NCBI GenBank assembly: GCA_965243105.1 | Contig: CBDEUC010000003.1 | Span: forward strand, 1,984,001 to 2,048,000 | From: WLWS01 sp965243105 | Lineage (GTDB): Bacteria; Pseudomonadota; Gammaproteobacteria; Eutrophobiales; Eutrophobiaceae | Reading direction: 5' to 3' | DNA: 64,000 bases | In this document: positions 52,858-61,460 of the stretch, piece after piece | How the letters are laid out: every line of letters starts with the position of its first letter | Numbering within the stretch: position 1 is the first letter of the stretch | Program-made: the position numbers and the translations under genes | The notes under the pieces: generated by a model | What the model was told of the DNA's origin: nothing | What the model saw: the letters and a program-made list of their open reading frames with translations, nothing else | Database searches by the model: none

Positions 52858-53814
52858 TCACTCCTGGTCTTCAAGTGAAGCCCACATCTCGGCGTCGCGC
52901 TCCGCGGTCCAGACACGCGGTACTTCGATACCGTCCGCGAGGTCATAGGCGCGGGTCACATCAAATGGCAGGCAGTGATCAAAAATCACCCAGTGACCAA
53001 AGTCCTTATGTAATTCTGTGTAGGTTTCCTTGTAGATAGTATTGAGATCCTTGCCTTCTTCCTTGCCCTTTTTTACCAGCGCGTACATCTTTGTAACGAA
53101 GTCACGGGTACCACTGATACATGCGTCAATGGTTTCCGGCGTGGTAAGGGCATCACCGCGGCCCGGTACCAGCGAGGCGGGTTCAAGTGCGCGTATATTG
53201 TCCAGGGTAGTGGGCCAGTCATTCAGGTAGGCATCACCTGTATAGGGGGTCGCACCGTATTCCAGCAGGTCGCCACTAAACAGCACCTTGTCCTTTGGTA
53301 GCCAGACGATGGTATCGCCATAGGTATGACCGGGGCCGACCTGCATGATCTTGACCTCGAGGTCACCCATCCACAGGGTCATTTCGCCGGTGAAGGTGAT
53401 GGTGGGCCAGGTCAGGCCGGGGATAGTCTCGTGCCCCTGGAAAAGGCGAGGAAAACGTTCAAACTCGGATTTCCAGTCCGCCTCGCCACGTTCTACTACG
53501 AGGTCGTAGGTATCCTTGCTGGAGATGATATGCTCAGGCTCATAGGCGGAGGCGCCGAGAACACGAACGGCGTGGTAGTGAGTCATAACCACGTACTTGA
53601 TAGGTTTGTCGGTGACTTCGCGAATCTTCTCGATAACTCGCTCAGCCATCATGGGGGTTGCCTGGGTGTCAATAACCATGACACCGTCATCGCCGATGAC
53701 GACGCCCGTGTTTGGATCTCCTTCCGCCGTGTAGGCGTAGGCATTCTCGGAAAGTTTACTGAATGTTACCTGCTTCTCTTCCAGGTCAGCCTGTGATGCA
53801 AAAGCCTTACCCAT
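52858..53814 (-). CDS. MBL-fold protein with altered metal motif
   Basis: A 318-residue metallo-beta-lactamase-fold protein. The first strands read VVIGDDGVMVIDTQATPMMAE. The usual HxHxDH is replaced by H79-Y-H81-A-V-R84, losing the Asp and third His. Downstream ligands remain: VGPGHTYGDT (His) and LFSGDLLEYG (Asp). This leaves only one complete metal site. The region DRAYDLADGIEVPRVW at the C-terminus is also seen in quinoprotein-associated relatives. It may be a mono-metal hydrolase. Preceded by 236 bases without a recognisable feature (53815-54050). Confidence 0.8.
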   Translation of the reverse strand: MGKAFASQADLEEKQVTFSKLSENAYAYTAEGDPNTGVVIGDDGVMVIDTQATPMMAERVIEKIREVTDKPIKYVVMTHYHAVRVLGASAYEPEHIISSKDTYDLVVERGEADWKSEFERFPRLFQGHETIPGLTWPTITFTGEMTLWMGDLEVKIMQVGPGHTYGDTIVWLPKDKVLFSGDLLEYGATPYTGDAYLNDWPTTLDNIRALEPASLVPGRGDALTTPETIDACISGTRDFVTKMYALVKKGKEEGKDLNTIYKETYTELHKDFGHWVIFDHCLPFDVTRAYDLADGIEVPRVWTAERDAEMWASLEDQE

Positions 53815-54050
53815 GATTGTTCACCTCTGTAAATAAAGATTAATTTCAGTCTGCTATTCTGACAGGTATTCCGGCAATTATCTGTCCATATTTTTATGTA
53901 CACAGGACCGTTTTTCTCGCCATGTACGGAATTTGAGGGTTCCAGGCTTTCTGGATAGAATTGGCGCCGGGCTTCGGAAACTAGTGGCCGTAAATTTTGT
54001 CTGAAATCACTAATGGGTAAGCAATAACCCCGCTAATCAGGAGCGAAAAC

Positions 54051-54641
54051 ATGAGGGCATTCGGCATGAAAAAAGCGATACAGGCGGTACTTGTAACGGC
54101 ATTATTGGCAGGTAGCAGCTTACCTGCTGCGGCAGCAGAATATGGCATCGATATCAAGGGGATGCACGCGTTTATCCAGTTTCGAATCTACCATCTTGGT
54201 TACAGCGTGATGGTCGGCAGGTTTAACGACTTCGGTGGCAGCTTTACCTGGGATAAGGCCAATCCGGGGGCATCTTCAATCAACGTGGAAATCAAGACTG
54301 CAAGCATTGACAGTAATCATGCCGAGCGCGACAAGCACCTGCGCGAAGAGGATTTTCTCAACACGGACAAGTATCCCACCGCTACCTTTAAAAGCACCAG
54401 GTATCACGGTGATGCCAGTGGTGGAAAAATGGATGGCGTGTTAACCCTGCATGGTGTCAGCAAGCCGATCACGCTGGATGTGAAGGTAATTGGCGAGGGT
54501 GACGATCCCTGGGGCGGCTACCGAGCCGGCTTTGAAGCGACAACCTCCATTCGCAGGGCGGATTTTGGCATGGACTACAACCTTGGCCCTGCCTCGGAAA
54601 CCATGGAGTTTGACCTTTATATCGAAGGGGTCAGGAAATAA
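54051..54641 (+). CDS. YceI-family periplasmic lipid-binding protein
   Basis: A 196-residue protein. MKKAIQAVLVTALLAGSSLPAAAA is a Sec signal, using CAGGAG before ATG 54051 (ATG 54066 is an alternative). The mature part has the lipocalin-like YceI pattern: GSFTWDKANPGASSINVEI, HAERDKHLREEDFLNTDKYPTATFKS and LHGVSKPITLDV. These proteins bind isoprenoids, possibly quinones. The next gene, on the opposite strand, encodes cytochrome b561, the usual partner. Confidence 0.92.
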   Translation: MRAFGMKKAIQAVLVTALLAGSSLPAAAAEYGIDIKGMHAFIQFRIYHLGYSVMVGRFNDFGGSFTWDKANPGASSINVEIKTASIDSNHAERDKHLREEDFLNTDKYPTATFKSTRYHGDASGGKMDGVLTLHGVSKPITLDVKVIGEGDDPWGGYRAGFEATTSIRRADFGMDYNLGPASETMEFDLYIEGVRK

Positions 54642-54714
54642 GATTGGTCGAGTGAATTCGGCCCTGCTCCCGGGTCGAATTCAGTTTTATTTCTTTTTGT
54701 TAGCTCTATGGCAG

Positions 54715-54738
54715 GGTCGAATTTATTCGACCTTTATT
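54715..54738 (+). terminator. Hairpin between yceI and cytochrome b561 genes
   Basis: GGTCGAA-TTTA-TTCGACC (54715-54732) followed by TTTATTTCC. It sits at the convergent junction and could stop both transcripts. The upstream copies of GGGTCGAATT (54672 and 54714) and the partner GGCCCTGC/GCAGGG make a larger fold possible. Confidence 0.5.
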
Positions 54739-55279
54739 TCCACAGCATTTTTGTCAGCGTACTGTCCTTGTCAATAAACTGGTGTTTCAGGGCCGCCCCG
54801 ACGTGACCCAGCACCAGGAAACCGATGCCATATCCCATGTAAAAGTGCAGCGTGATTGCAATGTCACGCAGTTCCTTGTTTTTTGATACCAGGGCAGGTA
54901 TTTCAAACCATCCAAAGATGTCCACTACCTTACCGGCAGAGGTTGAGATCAGGTATCCCGTTACAGGTATAAGCACCATTAGAACCAGTAATAGCTTGTG
55001 CATTATATTGGCGCCCATCTTTTCCCAGGCCTTCAGGGCAGCAGCAGTATCCGGGACCGGCGAGTAAACCTGCCAGCCGATTTTCAGCAGGGCTGCCGCC
55101 AGCACGAGCATGCCAAGTGACTTGTGCCATGAAAGTGAGGCGTTGTACCACTTGTCATAGTAGGTGAGATCCACCATGTACCATCCGAGCCAGATAAGGC
55201 CGATGATGGAGATGGCAATTGCCCAGTGCAGTAGTTTTGTTACAAGCCCAAAGTGTTCTTCTGTGTTTTTAACTTTCAT
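54734..55279 (-). CDS. Cytochrome b561-type membrane protein
   Basis: A 181-residue four-helix cytochrome. Heme-binding His candidates lie in FGLVTKLLHWAIAIS, SLSWHKSLGMLVL, IMHKLLLVLMV and LHFYMGYGIGFLVLGH, with AALKHQF near the end. It transfers electrons between quinone pools and periplasmic acceptors, often with YceI. The start ATG 55279 lacks an obvious ribosome-binding site. Confidence 0.9.
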   Translation of the reverse strand: MKVKNTEEHFGLVTKLLHWAIAISIIGLIWLGWYMVDLTYYDKWYNASLSWHKSLGMLVLAAALLKIGWQVYSPVPDTAAALKAWEKMGANIMHKLLLVLMVLIPVTGYLISTSAGKVVDIFGWFEIPALVSKNKELRDIAITLHFYMGYGIGFLVLGHVGAALKHQFIDKDSTLTKMLWK

Positions 55280-55293
55280 AATTTATAACCCGG

Positions 55294-56121
55294 TTAGTAC
55301 CTGACCTTGTCCAGCGTAGTGATACAAAGTGAAAAAAGTTCATTTTGCGTGGCAATATTTAACTTCTCATAAGCCCTTCGTCGGTAAGTATTAACACTGG
55401 ATTCTGCAATATCCAGGTCCAGGCTGATACCCGTTGACGTAAACCCAAGCAGAATTCTCTCGCAAACTTCTGACTCCCTGTTAGTCAACTTGTCAAAGGG
55501 TTCTTTTTTGCTACTGATAACTGAATGCACAAGGCTCCTGGCAGAGTGTTCTTTTCCGTCATCCGTTCCCTTTAACCTTAATAACTGGAAGTGAACTGCT
55601 ATGAGGTTTGCCAGTAGTGGCAGTACCCTGTCATACACGGCTCTTTCCCTGCCTGTAAACCTGCCCGATTCTCCGATGCGGTAGAAGTTACAGTAAACAA
55701 GTCTTTCGTCCACCTTACGCGTAATGGAAATCTTGTCGACAAGATCATGCTGGGTGAAAAAGTGATCGCGGTACTCTGCATCGTACTCATCCTGGAAACT
55801 GGGGTGAACGGTTACGGGTTCTTCAGGGTCAATTTCACCCTTGTTTTCTCCAAAGTGCGGATCGCGTGCATGAAAGCTATCGACATAATCCCTGGCCAGG
55901 TTTTCTGCTTCCTCCTTTGGCATGATGCTGCCGGTAAACAGGTGACCCGGGCCTTCTGCTTCGGACCAGGTGAACACAGCAAAGTGGTCAATGAACAACT
56001 GCGTGTTAAGAAATGTGAAAAGAGCAGGATCAAACTGCATGGTTCCTGCATGCTGACTGACCTGGGCGATACCCTGTAACCACTCGAGTGAATTGGAGCT
56101 GTCCAGTTCACGGTTCATCAT
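55294..56121 (-). CDS. LuxR-family transcriptional regulator
   Basis: A 275-residue regulator. The C-terminal HTH (about 213-268) reads LTNRESEVCERILLGFTSTGISLDLDIAESSVNTYRRRAYEKLNI, the LuxR/GerE type. The N-terminal 200 residues (TFLNTQLFIDHFAVFTWSE... YCNFYRIGESGRFTGRERAVYDRVLPLLANLIAVHF) are an unassigned sensor domain, without the autoinducer-binding pattern. It is just downstream of the amidase on the same strand (37-base gap) and could control the amidase-SDR-aminotransferase region. Confidence 0.85.
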   Translation of the reverse strand: MMNRELDSSNSLEWLQGIAQVSQHAGTMQFDPALFTFLNTQLFIDHFAVFTWSEAEGPGHLFTGSIMPKEEAENLARDYVDSFHARDPHFGENKGEIDPEEPVTVHPSFQDEYDAEYRDHFFTQHDLVDKISITRKVDERLVYCNFYRIGESGRFTGRERAVYDRVLPLLANLIAVHFQLLRLKGTDDGKEHSARSLVHSVISSKKEPFDKLTNRESEVCERILLGFTSTGISLDLDIAESSVNTYRRRAYEKLNIATQNELFSLCITTLDKVRY

Positions 56122-56158
56122 GTAGTTACCGTTCGCGACATTTCCAGTTCACCTGCTT

Positions 56159-57559
56159 TTAGCCTGGGGAGCCAATGCTAGGCAGCACATCCTGTAATGC
56201 CCTGCCAATTGCCAGGACTTCTGCGTCCATGTTTTCCGGTCCATCAATGCAAAGGCCTACCGGTAAACCATTGGCGGCCAGGCCAGCAGGAATAGACAGG
56301 CTTGGTATACCGGCCACCGAGCTGGCATCGCCATTGCGTATGTAACTTGGAAAGGTTGGCTGCTGGTGACCATTAATATCCACCGTATCGTCGTGACCGA
56401 TTGGACGAGCCGTCAGGGGCGTGGTTGGCAGTAACATGGCGTCTATACTATTTTGCTGGAAATAATCGCGGTACATGGCCTGTAACTGTGGTCGAAGTAC
56501 GTTGACGGCTTCAGTGTAAACCTCTTCCGGGATACTGTGCTCGCCCATGGAAGCCTGCATGATGTTTTTCACGTCGGGACTTTTGACCGCGTCCACAAGT
56601 TGCTCAAGGGTAATCCCGATATTGTTCCTTGCAAGGTAATCACTTAGATCTCTCAGGGTTTCAAAAACTGCGATTGGCATACTCATTTGCTGGTTCAGGG
56701 AAAACAGGTCAGGCATGTCCACCTCGACCAGGCTGGCACCGGCATCACTAATTGCAGCCAGGGCCTTTTCCATGACGTCCGCGGTTTCATTTTCAAGCGC
56801 CTTGAAAAAGGGATCTCTTGCTACCGCCAGTTTCAGATCCTGGATCTTGACACTGCTCTCTCGCTCATCCCCTGAAAGGACGTGGTCCACCAATACGATA
56901 TCGTCCATGTGATGGGCAAAAACACCGACGGTATCGCGCGTTTTTGAAAGATTAATAAGCCCGTCGCCGGGATAACGACCGGTGCTGGGGCGAAAACCAC
57001 ACACCCCGCAAAGTGATGCCGGTATCCTGTTGGAACCACCTGTATCTGAACCGAGGGACACCGGCACGATGCCTGCGGCTACTGCTGCGGCACTGCCACC
57101 GCTGCTGCCGCCACTGATCAGTTCCGTATTCCAGGGGTTTCGTACCGGGCCGGACCAGCCGTTATTACTGGTAATGCCAAAGGCCAGTTCATGCATATTG
57201 GCCTTGCCAACAATGACGGCCCCGGCTTGTTTAAGTCGCTGTATGACACCGGCGTCCTGCGTGGGCAGGTGATCGGCCAGCGCCGGCGTGGCGCCTGAGG
57301 TGTGGAAATCGGACGTGTCGATATTGTCCTTGACCAGGATGGGGATACCATGCAGGGCAAGCTTCTCGCCGTTTTTAAGCCTGCTCTCCTGGGTGCGGGC
57401 CTGTCCCAGTACCCTGTCCGCATCGCTTGTGATAACGGCGTTAATTTCCTTTCCTTTTTCAATGTTATCCAGGGCCTGTTGAGCGATCCCGGTGATGGTT
57501 TCCTCGCCGGAAACAATACTTTGTTGCAGTGCTTTTAGAATTCCTGCGGATTTTTGCAT
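56159..57559 (-). CDS. Amidase-signature-family amidase
   Basis: A 466-residue amidase. Triad: Lys in IPILVKDNIDT, then SGGSSGGSAAAVAAG (cis-Ser and neighbours) and LGSDTGGSNRIPASLCGVCG with the nucleophile Ser. It has the extended loops of the indoleacetamide/allophanate-like group, but no indole-specific mark. Substrate unknown. Gene is divergent from the cupin (119 bases), which contains no obvious operator, and is a second, separate amidase from the one at 34116. Confidence 0.9.
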   Translation of the reverse strand: MQKSAGILKALQQSIVSGEETITGIAQQALDNIEKGKEINAVITSDADRVLGQARTQESRLKNGEKLALHGIPILVKDNIDTSDFHTSGATPALADHLPTQDAGVIQRLKQAGAVIVGKANMHELAFGITSNNGWSGPVRNPWNTELISGGSSGGSAAAVAAGIVPVSLGSDTGGSNRIPASLCGVCGFRPSTGRYPGDGLINLSKTRDTVGVFAHHMDDIVLVDHVLSGDERESSVKIQDLKLAVARDPFFKALENETADVMEKALAAISDAGASLVEVDMPDLFSLNQQMSMPIAVFETLRDLSDYLARNNIGITLEQLVDAVKSPDVKNIMQASMGEHSIPEEVYTEAVNVLRPQLQAMYRDYFQQNSIDAMLLPTTPLTARPIGHDDTVDINGHQQPTFPSYIRNGDASSVAGIPSLSIPAGLAANGLPVGLCIDGPENMDAEVLAIGRALQDVLPSIGSPG

Positions 57560-57678
57560 GTTTTAGTTTCTCTATTCCGAGTGATGGATGGCGTCTTTCG
57601 AGCACGAATCAGGGTTCAAAGACTTCCTGTTTATAGCATAATACTTCCCAGATTATTTTCTATCCCGGGAGAGAAATA

Positions 57679-58035
57679 ATGATTAGCTACAGGCCAGGAA
57701 TGGAGATGAGTCACCTGGATTTCCAGCCCTATGACGCCACTGAAGGCGGTGCCCTCGAAACAGACGGTGATCTGAAAACCGAGATCAGCGTCGATCACCA
57801 CGATGATAGCTGCATGGGTGGTCTTTTTCGCCAGGTAAAAGGCAGGGCAGAGATTGTCTGGCCTGCAACGGAACACGCTTTTGTCATTGAAGGCGAGGTC
57901 AATATTCACTACCACGCCGAGGACAAGACCGAGCGTTATGGACCCGGTGATGGCTGGATTATCAGGAAAGGCGAAAGGGTCAGCTGGTCCGTTACCAGCG
58001 ATACATTTGTGAAGTCATTTTTCCTGCTACTGTAG
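57679..58035 (+). CDS. Small cupin (DUF861-like)
   Basis: A 118-residue single-domain cupin. GLFRQVKGRAEIVWPATEHAFVIEGEVNIHYH and YGPGDGWIIRKGERVSWSV give both cupin motifs, though the metal-binding His are few. GGGAGAG precedes the ATG. It stands 49 bases ahead of the SDR-aminotransferase-kinase genes and may be their first gene. Related proteins handle ureidoglycolate or ethanolamine-type ligands; the substrate here is not known. Confidence 0.78.
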   Translation: MISYRPGMEMSHLDFQPYDATEGGALETDGDLKTEISVDHHDDSCMGGLFRQVKGRAEIVWPATEHAFVIEGEVNIHYHAEDKTERYGPGDGWIIRKGERVSWSVTSDTFVKSFFLLL

Positions 58036-58084
58036 TTACAGCAACGCATGACATGTAGTAAATAGAATAAAAGGGGAGAGCTAA

Positions 58085-58888
58085 ATGGGAAAAAGTCGAT
58101 TACAGGGCAAGGTAGCGATTGTCACCGGTTCAGGGCAGGGTATAGGCGAGGGCATCGCAAAAGTTTTTGCCGAAGAGGGTGCCAAAGTGGTGGTTGCCAC
58201 TCGAACAGAGAAGAACGGTGCCGAGACCGTGCAGGCAATCAGGGATGCAGGTGGTGAAGCAAGCCTTATAACCACTGATATCGGTGATCCTGAAAGTGTT
58301 GTGAAAGTCGTTGAGCAAAGCGTCAGCGATTATGGACAGCTGGACATCATGGTGCACAACGCAGCTAACTTTGCCATGGGAGCGATAGAGGATTTTACCG
58401 AGGAGGACATGGAAGCCTCGTTTTCAGTGAACCTGAAATCCTGTATTCGCCTGTCCGCTGCCTGTATTCCCCACTTCAGGAAGCAGAAAAAAGGTCGCCT
58501 GTTGTTTACATCCTCGGTCACCGGCCCGCGTGTTGCCTATCCCGGGTTGTCTTATTATGCCGCGGCAAAAAGTGGCATGAACGGTTTTATCAGGAATGCT
58601 GCACTTGAACTTGCAAGAGACGGGATCACCGTCAATGGTGTTGAGCCGGGATACATTCGCACCGAGGCCATGGAGCTGCTTACCGACGAAGAGGGCATCA
58701 GGAAAATGGAGTACTACATACCCAATGGTGCGCTTGGAAAGCCTGAGGATATTGCCTACGCGATGCTTTTCCTGGCCAGTGACGAAGCAGGTTATATCAC
58801 GGGTCAAACCATCGTTGTCGATGGTGGCTCAACATTGCCCGAAAGCCCCACCTGCATGGATGAAATCAATAACCCGGAAAACTCATGA
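58085..58888 (+). CDS. Short-chain dehydrogenase/reductase
   Basis: A 267-residue SDR. Cofactor site VTGSGQGIGEGIAKVF; NNA variant in VHNAANFAMG; catalytic Ser in TSSVTGPR and YYAAAKSGMNG (Tyr and Lys); PG motif EPGYIRTEAMELL. ATRTEKN after beta-2 gives Arg/Thr where an acidic residue would mark NAD, which favours NADP. The stop overlaps the start of the class III enzyme (ATGA). It may oxidise or reduce the alcohol/aldehyde linked to the kinase-phospholyase pair. Confidence 0.88.
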   Translation: MGKSRLQGKVAIVTGSGQGIGEGIAKVFAEEGAKVVVATRTEKNGAETVQAIRDAGGEASLITTDIGDPESVVKVVEQSVSDYGQLDIMVHNAANFAMGAIEDFTEEDMEASFSVNLKSCIRLSAACIPHFRKQKKGRLLFTSSVTGPRVAYPGLSYYAAAKSGMNGFIRNAALELARDGITVNGVEPGYIRTEAMELLTDEEGIRKMEYYIPNGALGKPEDIAYAMLFLASDEAGYITGQTIVVDGGSTLPESPTCMDEINNPENS

Positions 58889-60186
58889 GTAATGAATCAA
58901 TAATAGAACGACGTAATCGCCTGCTTGGTGCAGGCGCGCCGCTTTTTTATGACGAACCCGTGCACATCGTTCGCGGTGAGGGAGTATGGTTGTATGATGC
59001 GAATGGCAAAAAGTACCTCGACACCTATAACAATGTCCCAAACGTAGGTCATTGTCATCCACACGTCGTCGAAGCACTGCACAGGCAGTCACAGCAGCTC
59101 AACGTGCACACGCGTTACCTGCACGAATTGATCCTTGAATATGTTGAGCGGCTCACCGCAACCCATGATGATTCACTGGACATGGCCTTTATCACCTGCA
59201 GCGGGACTGAAGCCAACGAGCTGGCCCTGCGCATGGCACGCTTTATTACAGGCAGACAGGGCATTATCTGTACCAACGCGACCTATCACGGTAACTCGGA
59301 AGCGGTGGATGAACTGGCTACCCTGTTTCGCGGCAGCAGCACGCCAACGACACGCGTTGAGACAGTTTCCAGGAGAGTCAAGGCCGTGCCTTTCCCGGAA
59401 ACCTATCGGCCCATCTCCGGGGAGATGGGTGAGGCGCTGGCGAATGATTACCTGGACACCGTGAAACAGGCCATCGAGGAATTTGAGAAAGAGGGCGTCG
59501 GCCTGGCCGGTATGCTGATTTGTCCGATCTTTGCCAACGAGGGCTTGCCTGATGTGCCACCCACCTACATGGAAAAAGCGGCGCGAATGGTACGCGATGC
59601 AGGGGGGCTGGTAATTTTTGACGAGGTGCAGTCGGGTTTTGCTCGAACCGGCACCAACATGTGGGGTTACCAGGTGTCAGGCGTGGCACCGGACATCGCT
59701 ACCATGGGGAAACCCATGGGCAATGGACACCCCTTGGCGGGCCTCGTTGCAGGCGCTGACCTGGTGAACGAGTTCAGGAAAGAAATCATGTACTTCAATA
59801 CCTTTGGTGGAAATCCCGTGCAGTGTGCCGTGGGTATGGCAGTGCTGGACGTTATCGAAAACGAGAACCTGCAGGAAAACTGTCGCGTGGTCGGTGAATA
59901 CACGCGAAGCGGTCTAAGGCAGCTGGCGGAGAAGTACGAGCTGATAGGAGATGTCAGGGGACAGGGGCTTTTTACAGGCGTTGAACTGGTAAAAGACCGC
60001 GCTACAAAGGAAGGCGCAACGGAAGAAGCGAGGAAAGTGATTAACGAAATGAAGGAACGGGGTGTGCTCATCAGCAAGATTGGCGTTTATGACAATGTCC
60101 TGAAATTACGACCGCCCCTGCCTTATTCAAAAGACAACGCTGACCAGCTGTTATCCACCCTTGATGATGTTCTTGCGGAAATCTAG
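58885..60186 (+). CDS. Class III PLP enzyme resembling amino-alcohol-phosphate phospholyases
   Basis: A 433-residue class III enzyme. TYNNVPNVGHCHPHVV at the N-terminus, TCSGTEANELALRMAR, DEVQSGFARTG, PDIATMGKPMGNGHPLAG (PLP Lys in MGKPMG) and FNTFGGNPVQCAVGMAVLDV, with LIGDVRGQGLFTGVEL and VLKLRPPLPYS. Sequence order and these segments match, from memory, the ethanolamine-phosphate and phosphohydroxylysine phospholyases rather than ordinary omega-aminotransferases. Such enzymes eliminate phosphate and ammonia from an O-phospho amino alcohol. The next gene encodes a kinase of the type that makes such substrates. Confidence 0.85.
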   Translation: MSNESIIERRNRLLGAGAPLFYDEPVHIVRGEGVWLYDANGKKYLDTYNNVPNVGHCHPHVVEALHRQSQQLNVHTRYLHELILEYVERLTATHDDSLDMAFITCSGTEANELALRMARFITGRQGIICTNATYHGNSEAVDELATLFRGSSTPTTRVETVSRRVKAVPFPETYRPISGEMGEALANDYLDTVKQAIEEFEKEGVGLAGMLICPIFANEGLPDVPPTYMEKAARMVRDAGGLVIFDEVQSGFARTGTNMWGYQVSGVAPDIATMGKPMGNGHPLAGLVAGADLVNEFRKEIMYFNTFGGNPVQCAVGMAVLDVIENENLQENCRVVGEYTRSGLRQLAEKYELIGDVRGQGLFTGVELVKDRATKEGATEEARKVINEMKERGVLISKIGVYDNVLKLRPPLPYSKDNADQLLSTLDDVLAEI

Positions 60187-60203
60187 ACGAGTTGATTGAA
60201 ACC

Positions 60204-61223
60204 ATGAGTGATTTTTACGAGCTGACACCGGAACAACAGGAACCGCGTTACCTTGAACTTGCACAGTCTGTGCTACCGCTGTGGGGACTGGAAGGCGCAA
60301 GCCTGGGCATTATAAAGGTGCGCGAGAATGCCGTGTTCAGGGTGGATACCACGGATGCCACGAAACTGGTGCTGAGGATTCACCGTGCCAATTATCATAC
60401 GAATGAAGAATTACACTCGGAGTTACAGTGGATCCAGGCACTTTCGGAAGCGGGTATCGAGACCCCGGAAGTAATACCCACCCTTGCCGGTGAACTGTCC
60501 GTGGTACCCGATACAGACGTGGTTGGCCTGCCGAGACAGGTTGACGTGTTTGCATGGGTGGACGGAGAGCAGCTTGGAAGCGTCGAGGAAGGTCTCGATG
60601 GCGATCTTGAAACCCAGGTAAGAAGCTTTGAGACAATCGGCGAACTTGCTGCCCGGGTTCACAACCAGGCGACAAGCTGGGAATTACCGGATGGCTTCGT
60701 ACGGCACGCCTGGGATACTGATGGCCTCACTGGTGAAGAGCCTTTCTGGGGGCGTTTCTGGGAGCTCGAAGCACTGAGTCCTGCACAGAAAGATCTAATG
60801 ATAAGAACACGGCAGCGAATCAGGGAGGAGTTACAGGCGTTTGGAAAGAGTGCGGAGAACTACAGCATGATCCACGCGGACATGGTGGGTGAAAACGTAC
60901 TGGTGGATGGTGAGCATATTCGCCTGATCGATTTTGATGATGCGGGTTTTGGCTGGCACCTGTTTGAAATGGCGACCTCGCTGTATTTTGCGACTGCTGA
61001 AGGTAATTATGAACCGATTCGCGATGCATTCGTTAAGGGTTATCGCAGGCAAAGGACTCTCAGTGAATCAGATCTCGAGAAGTTACCGCTGTTTATGTTA
61101 GCCCGCGCGACCACTTATCTTGGATGGGTGCATACGAGAAAGGAAACGGAAACTGCCAAGGAACTGACGCCCTTCATCGTGGAATTATGCTGCGCTAACG
61201 CGGAAGAGTACCTTTCATCATAG
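60204..61223 (+). CDS. APH-family small-molecule kinase (hydroxylysine-kinase-like)
   Basis: 339 residues from ATG 60204 (TTG 60192 is an alternative). The APH/ChoK fold shows YSMIHADMVGENVLVDG, where Ala replaces Gly of the usual HGD, and RLIDFDDAGFGWHLFEMA with the metal-binding Asp. The N-lobe has LVLRIHRANYHT. It phosphorylates a hydroxyl group on a small substrate. Its gene directly follows the phospholyase-like gene, a partnership known for hydroxylysine and other amino alcohols. The Gly-to-Ala change is mild and seen in this subgroup. Confidence 0.85.
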   Translation: MSDFYELTPEQQEPRYLELAQSVLPLWGLEGASLGIIKVRENAVFRVDTTDATKLVLRIHRANYHTNEELHSELQWIQALSEAGIETPEVIPTLAGELSVVPDTDVVGLPRQVDVFAWVDGEQLGSVEEGLDGDLETQVRSFETIGELAARVHNQATSWELPDGFVRHAWDTDGLTGEEPFWGRFWELEALSPAQKDLMIRTRQRIREELQAFGKSAENYSMIHADMVGENVLVDGEHIRLIDFDDAGFGWHLFEMATSLYFATAEGNYEPIRDAFVKGYRRQRTLSESDLEKLPLFMLARATTYLGWVHTRKETETAKELTPFIVELCCANAEEYLSS

Positions 61224-61250
61224 TATAGCGCTGGGCAAAGGGGATACTGC

Positions 61251-61460
61251 GTGTCAGATCGTCAAAGCAAGTTTGATATTCGGGAACACGGCGGCTGGGC
61301 CGAGTTCAAGGTCACGCTGAAGTTTGCAGGGTTCGTGGTTATCACTTTTCTTGCCTGGTTTTTTTACGGAGCCCTGGTACGTCGCAGCTATCGAAAAGCA
61401 GTGCGTGATAACTCTCCCTACTATGTGGATCGTATGCCACTTGGTAAAAATGACGGATGA
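61251..61460 (+). CDS. Small one-helix membrane protein, partner of the dehalogenase-like gene
   Basis: 69 residues from a GTG (61251). FKVTLKFAGFVVITFLAWFFYGALVRRSYRKAV is one membrane helix (about 23-45) with a basic cytoplasmic tail; the rest is charged and carries no known motif. Its stop overlaps the next start (ATGA), so the two proteins are made in a fixed ratio. It may anchor the iron-sulfur protein, as small membrane proteins do in dehalogenase operons, but has only one helix. No homologue recognised. Confidence 0.6.
   Translation: MSDRQSKFDIREHGGWAEFKVTLKFAGFVVITFLAWFFYGALVRRSYRKAVRDNSPYYVDRMPLGKNDG

Noticed and set aside
56159..57559. Indoleacetamide hydrolase (auxin pathway) assignment
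   Set aside because: The amidase-signature core is shared by many amidases, and no tryptophan monooxygenase is nearby, so only a general call is justified.
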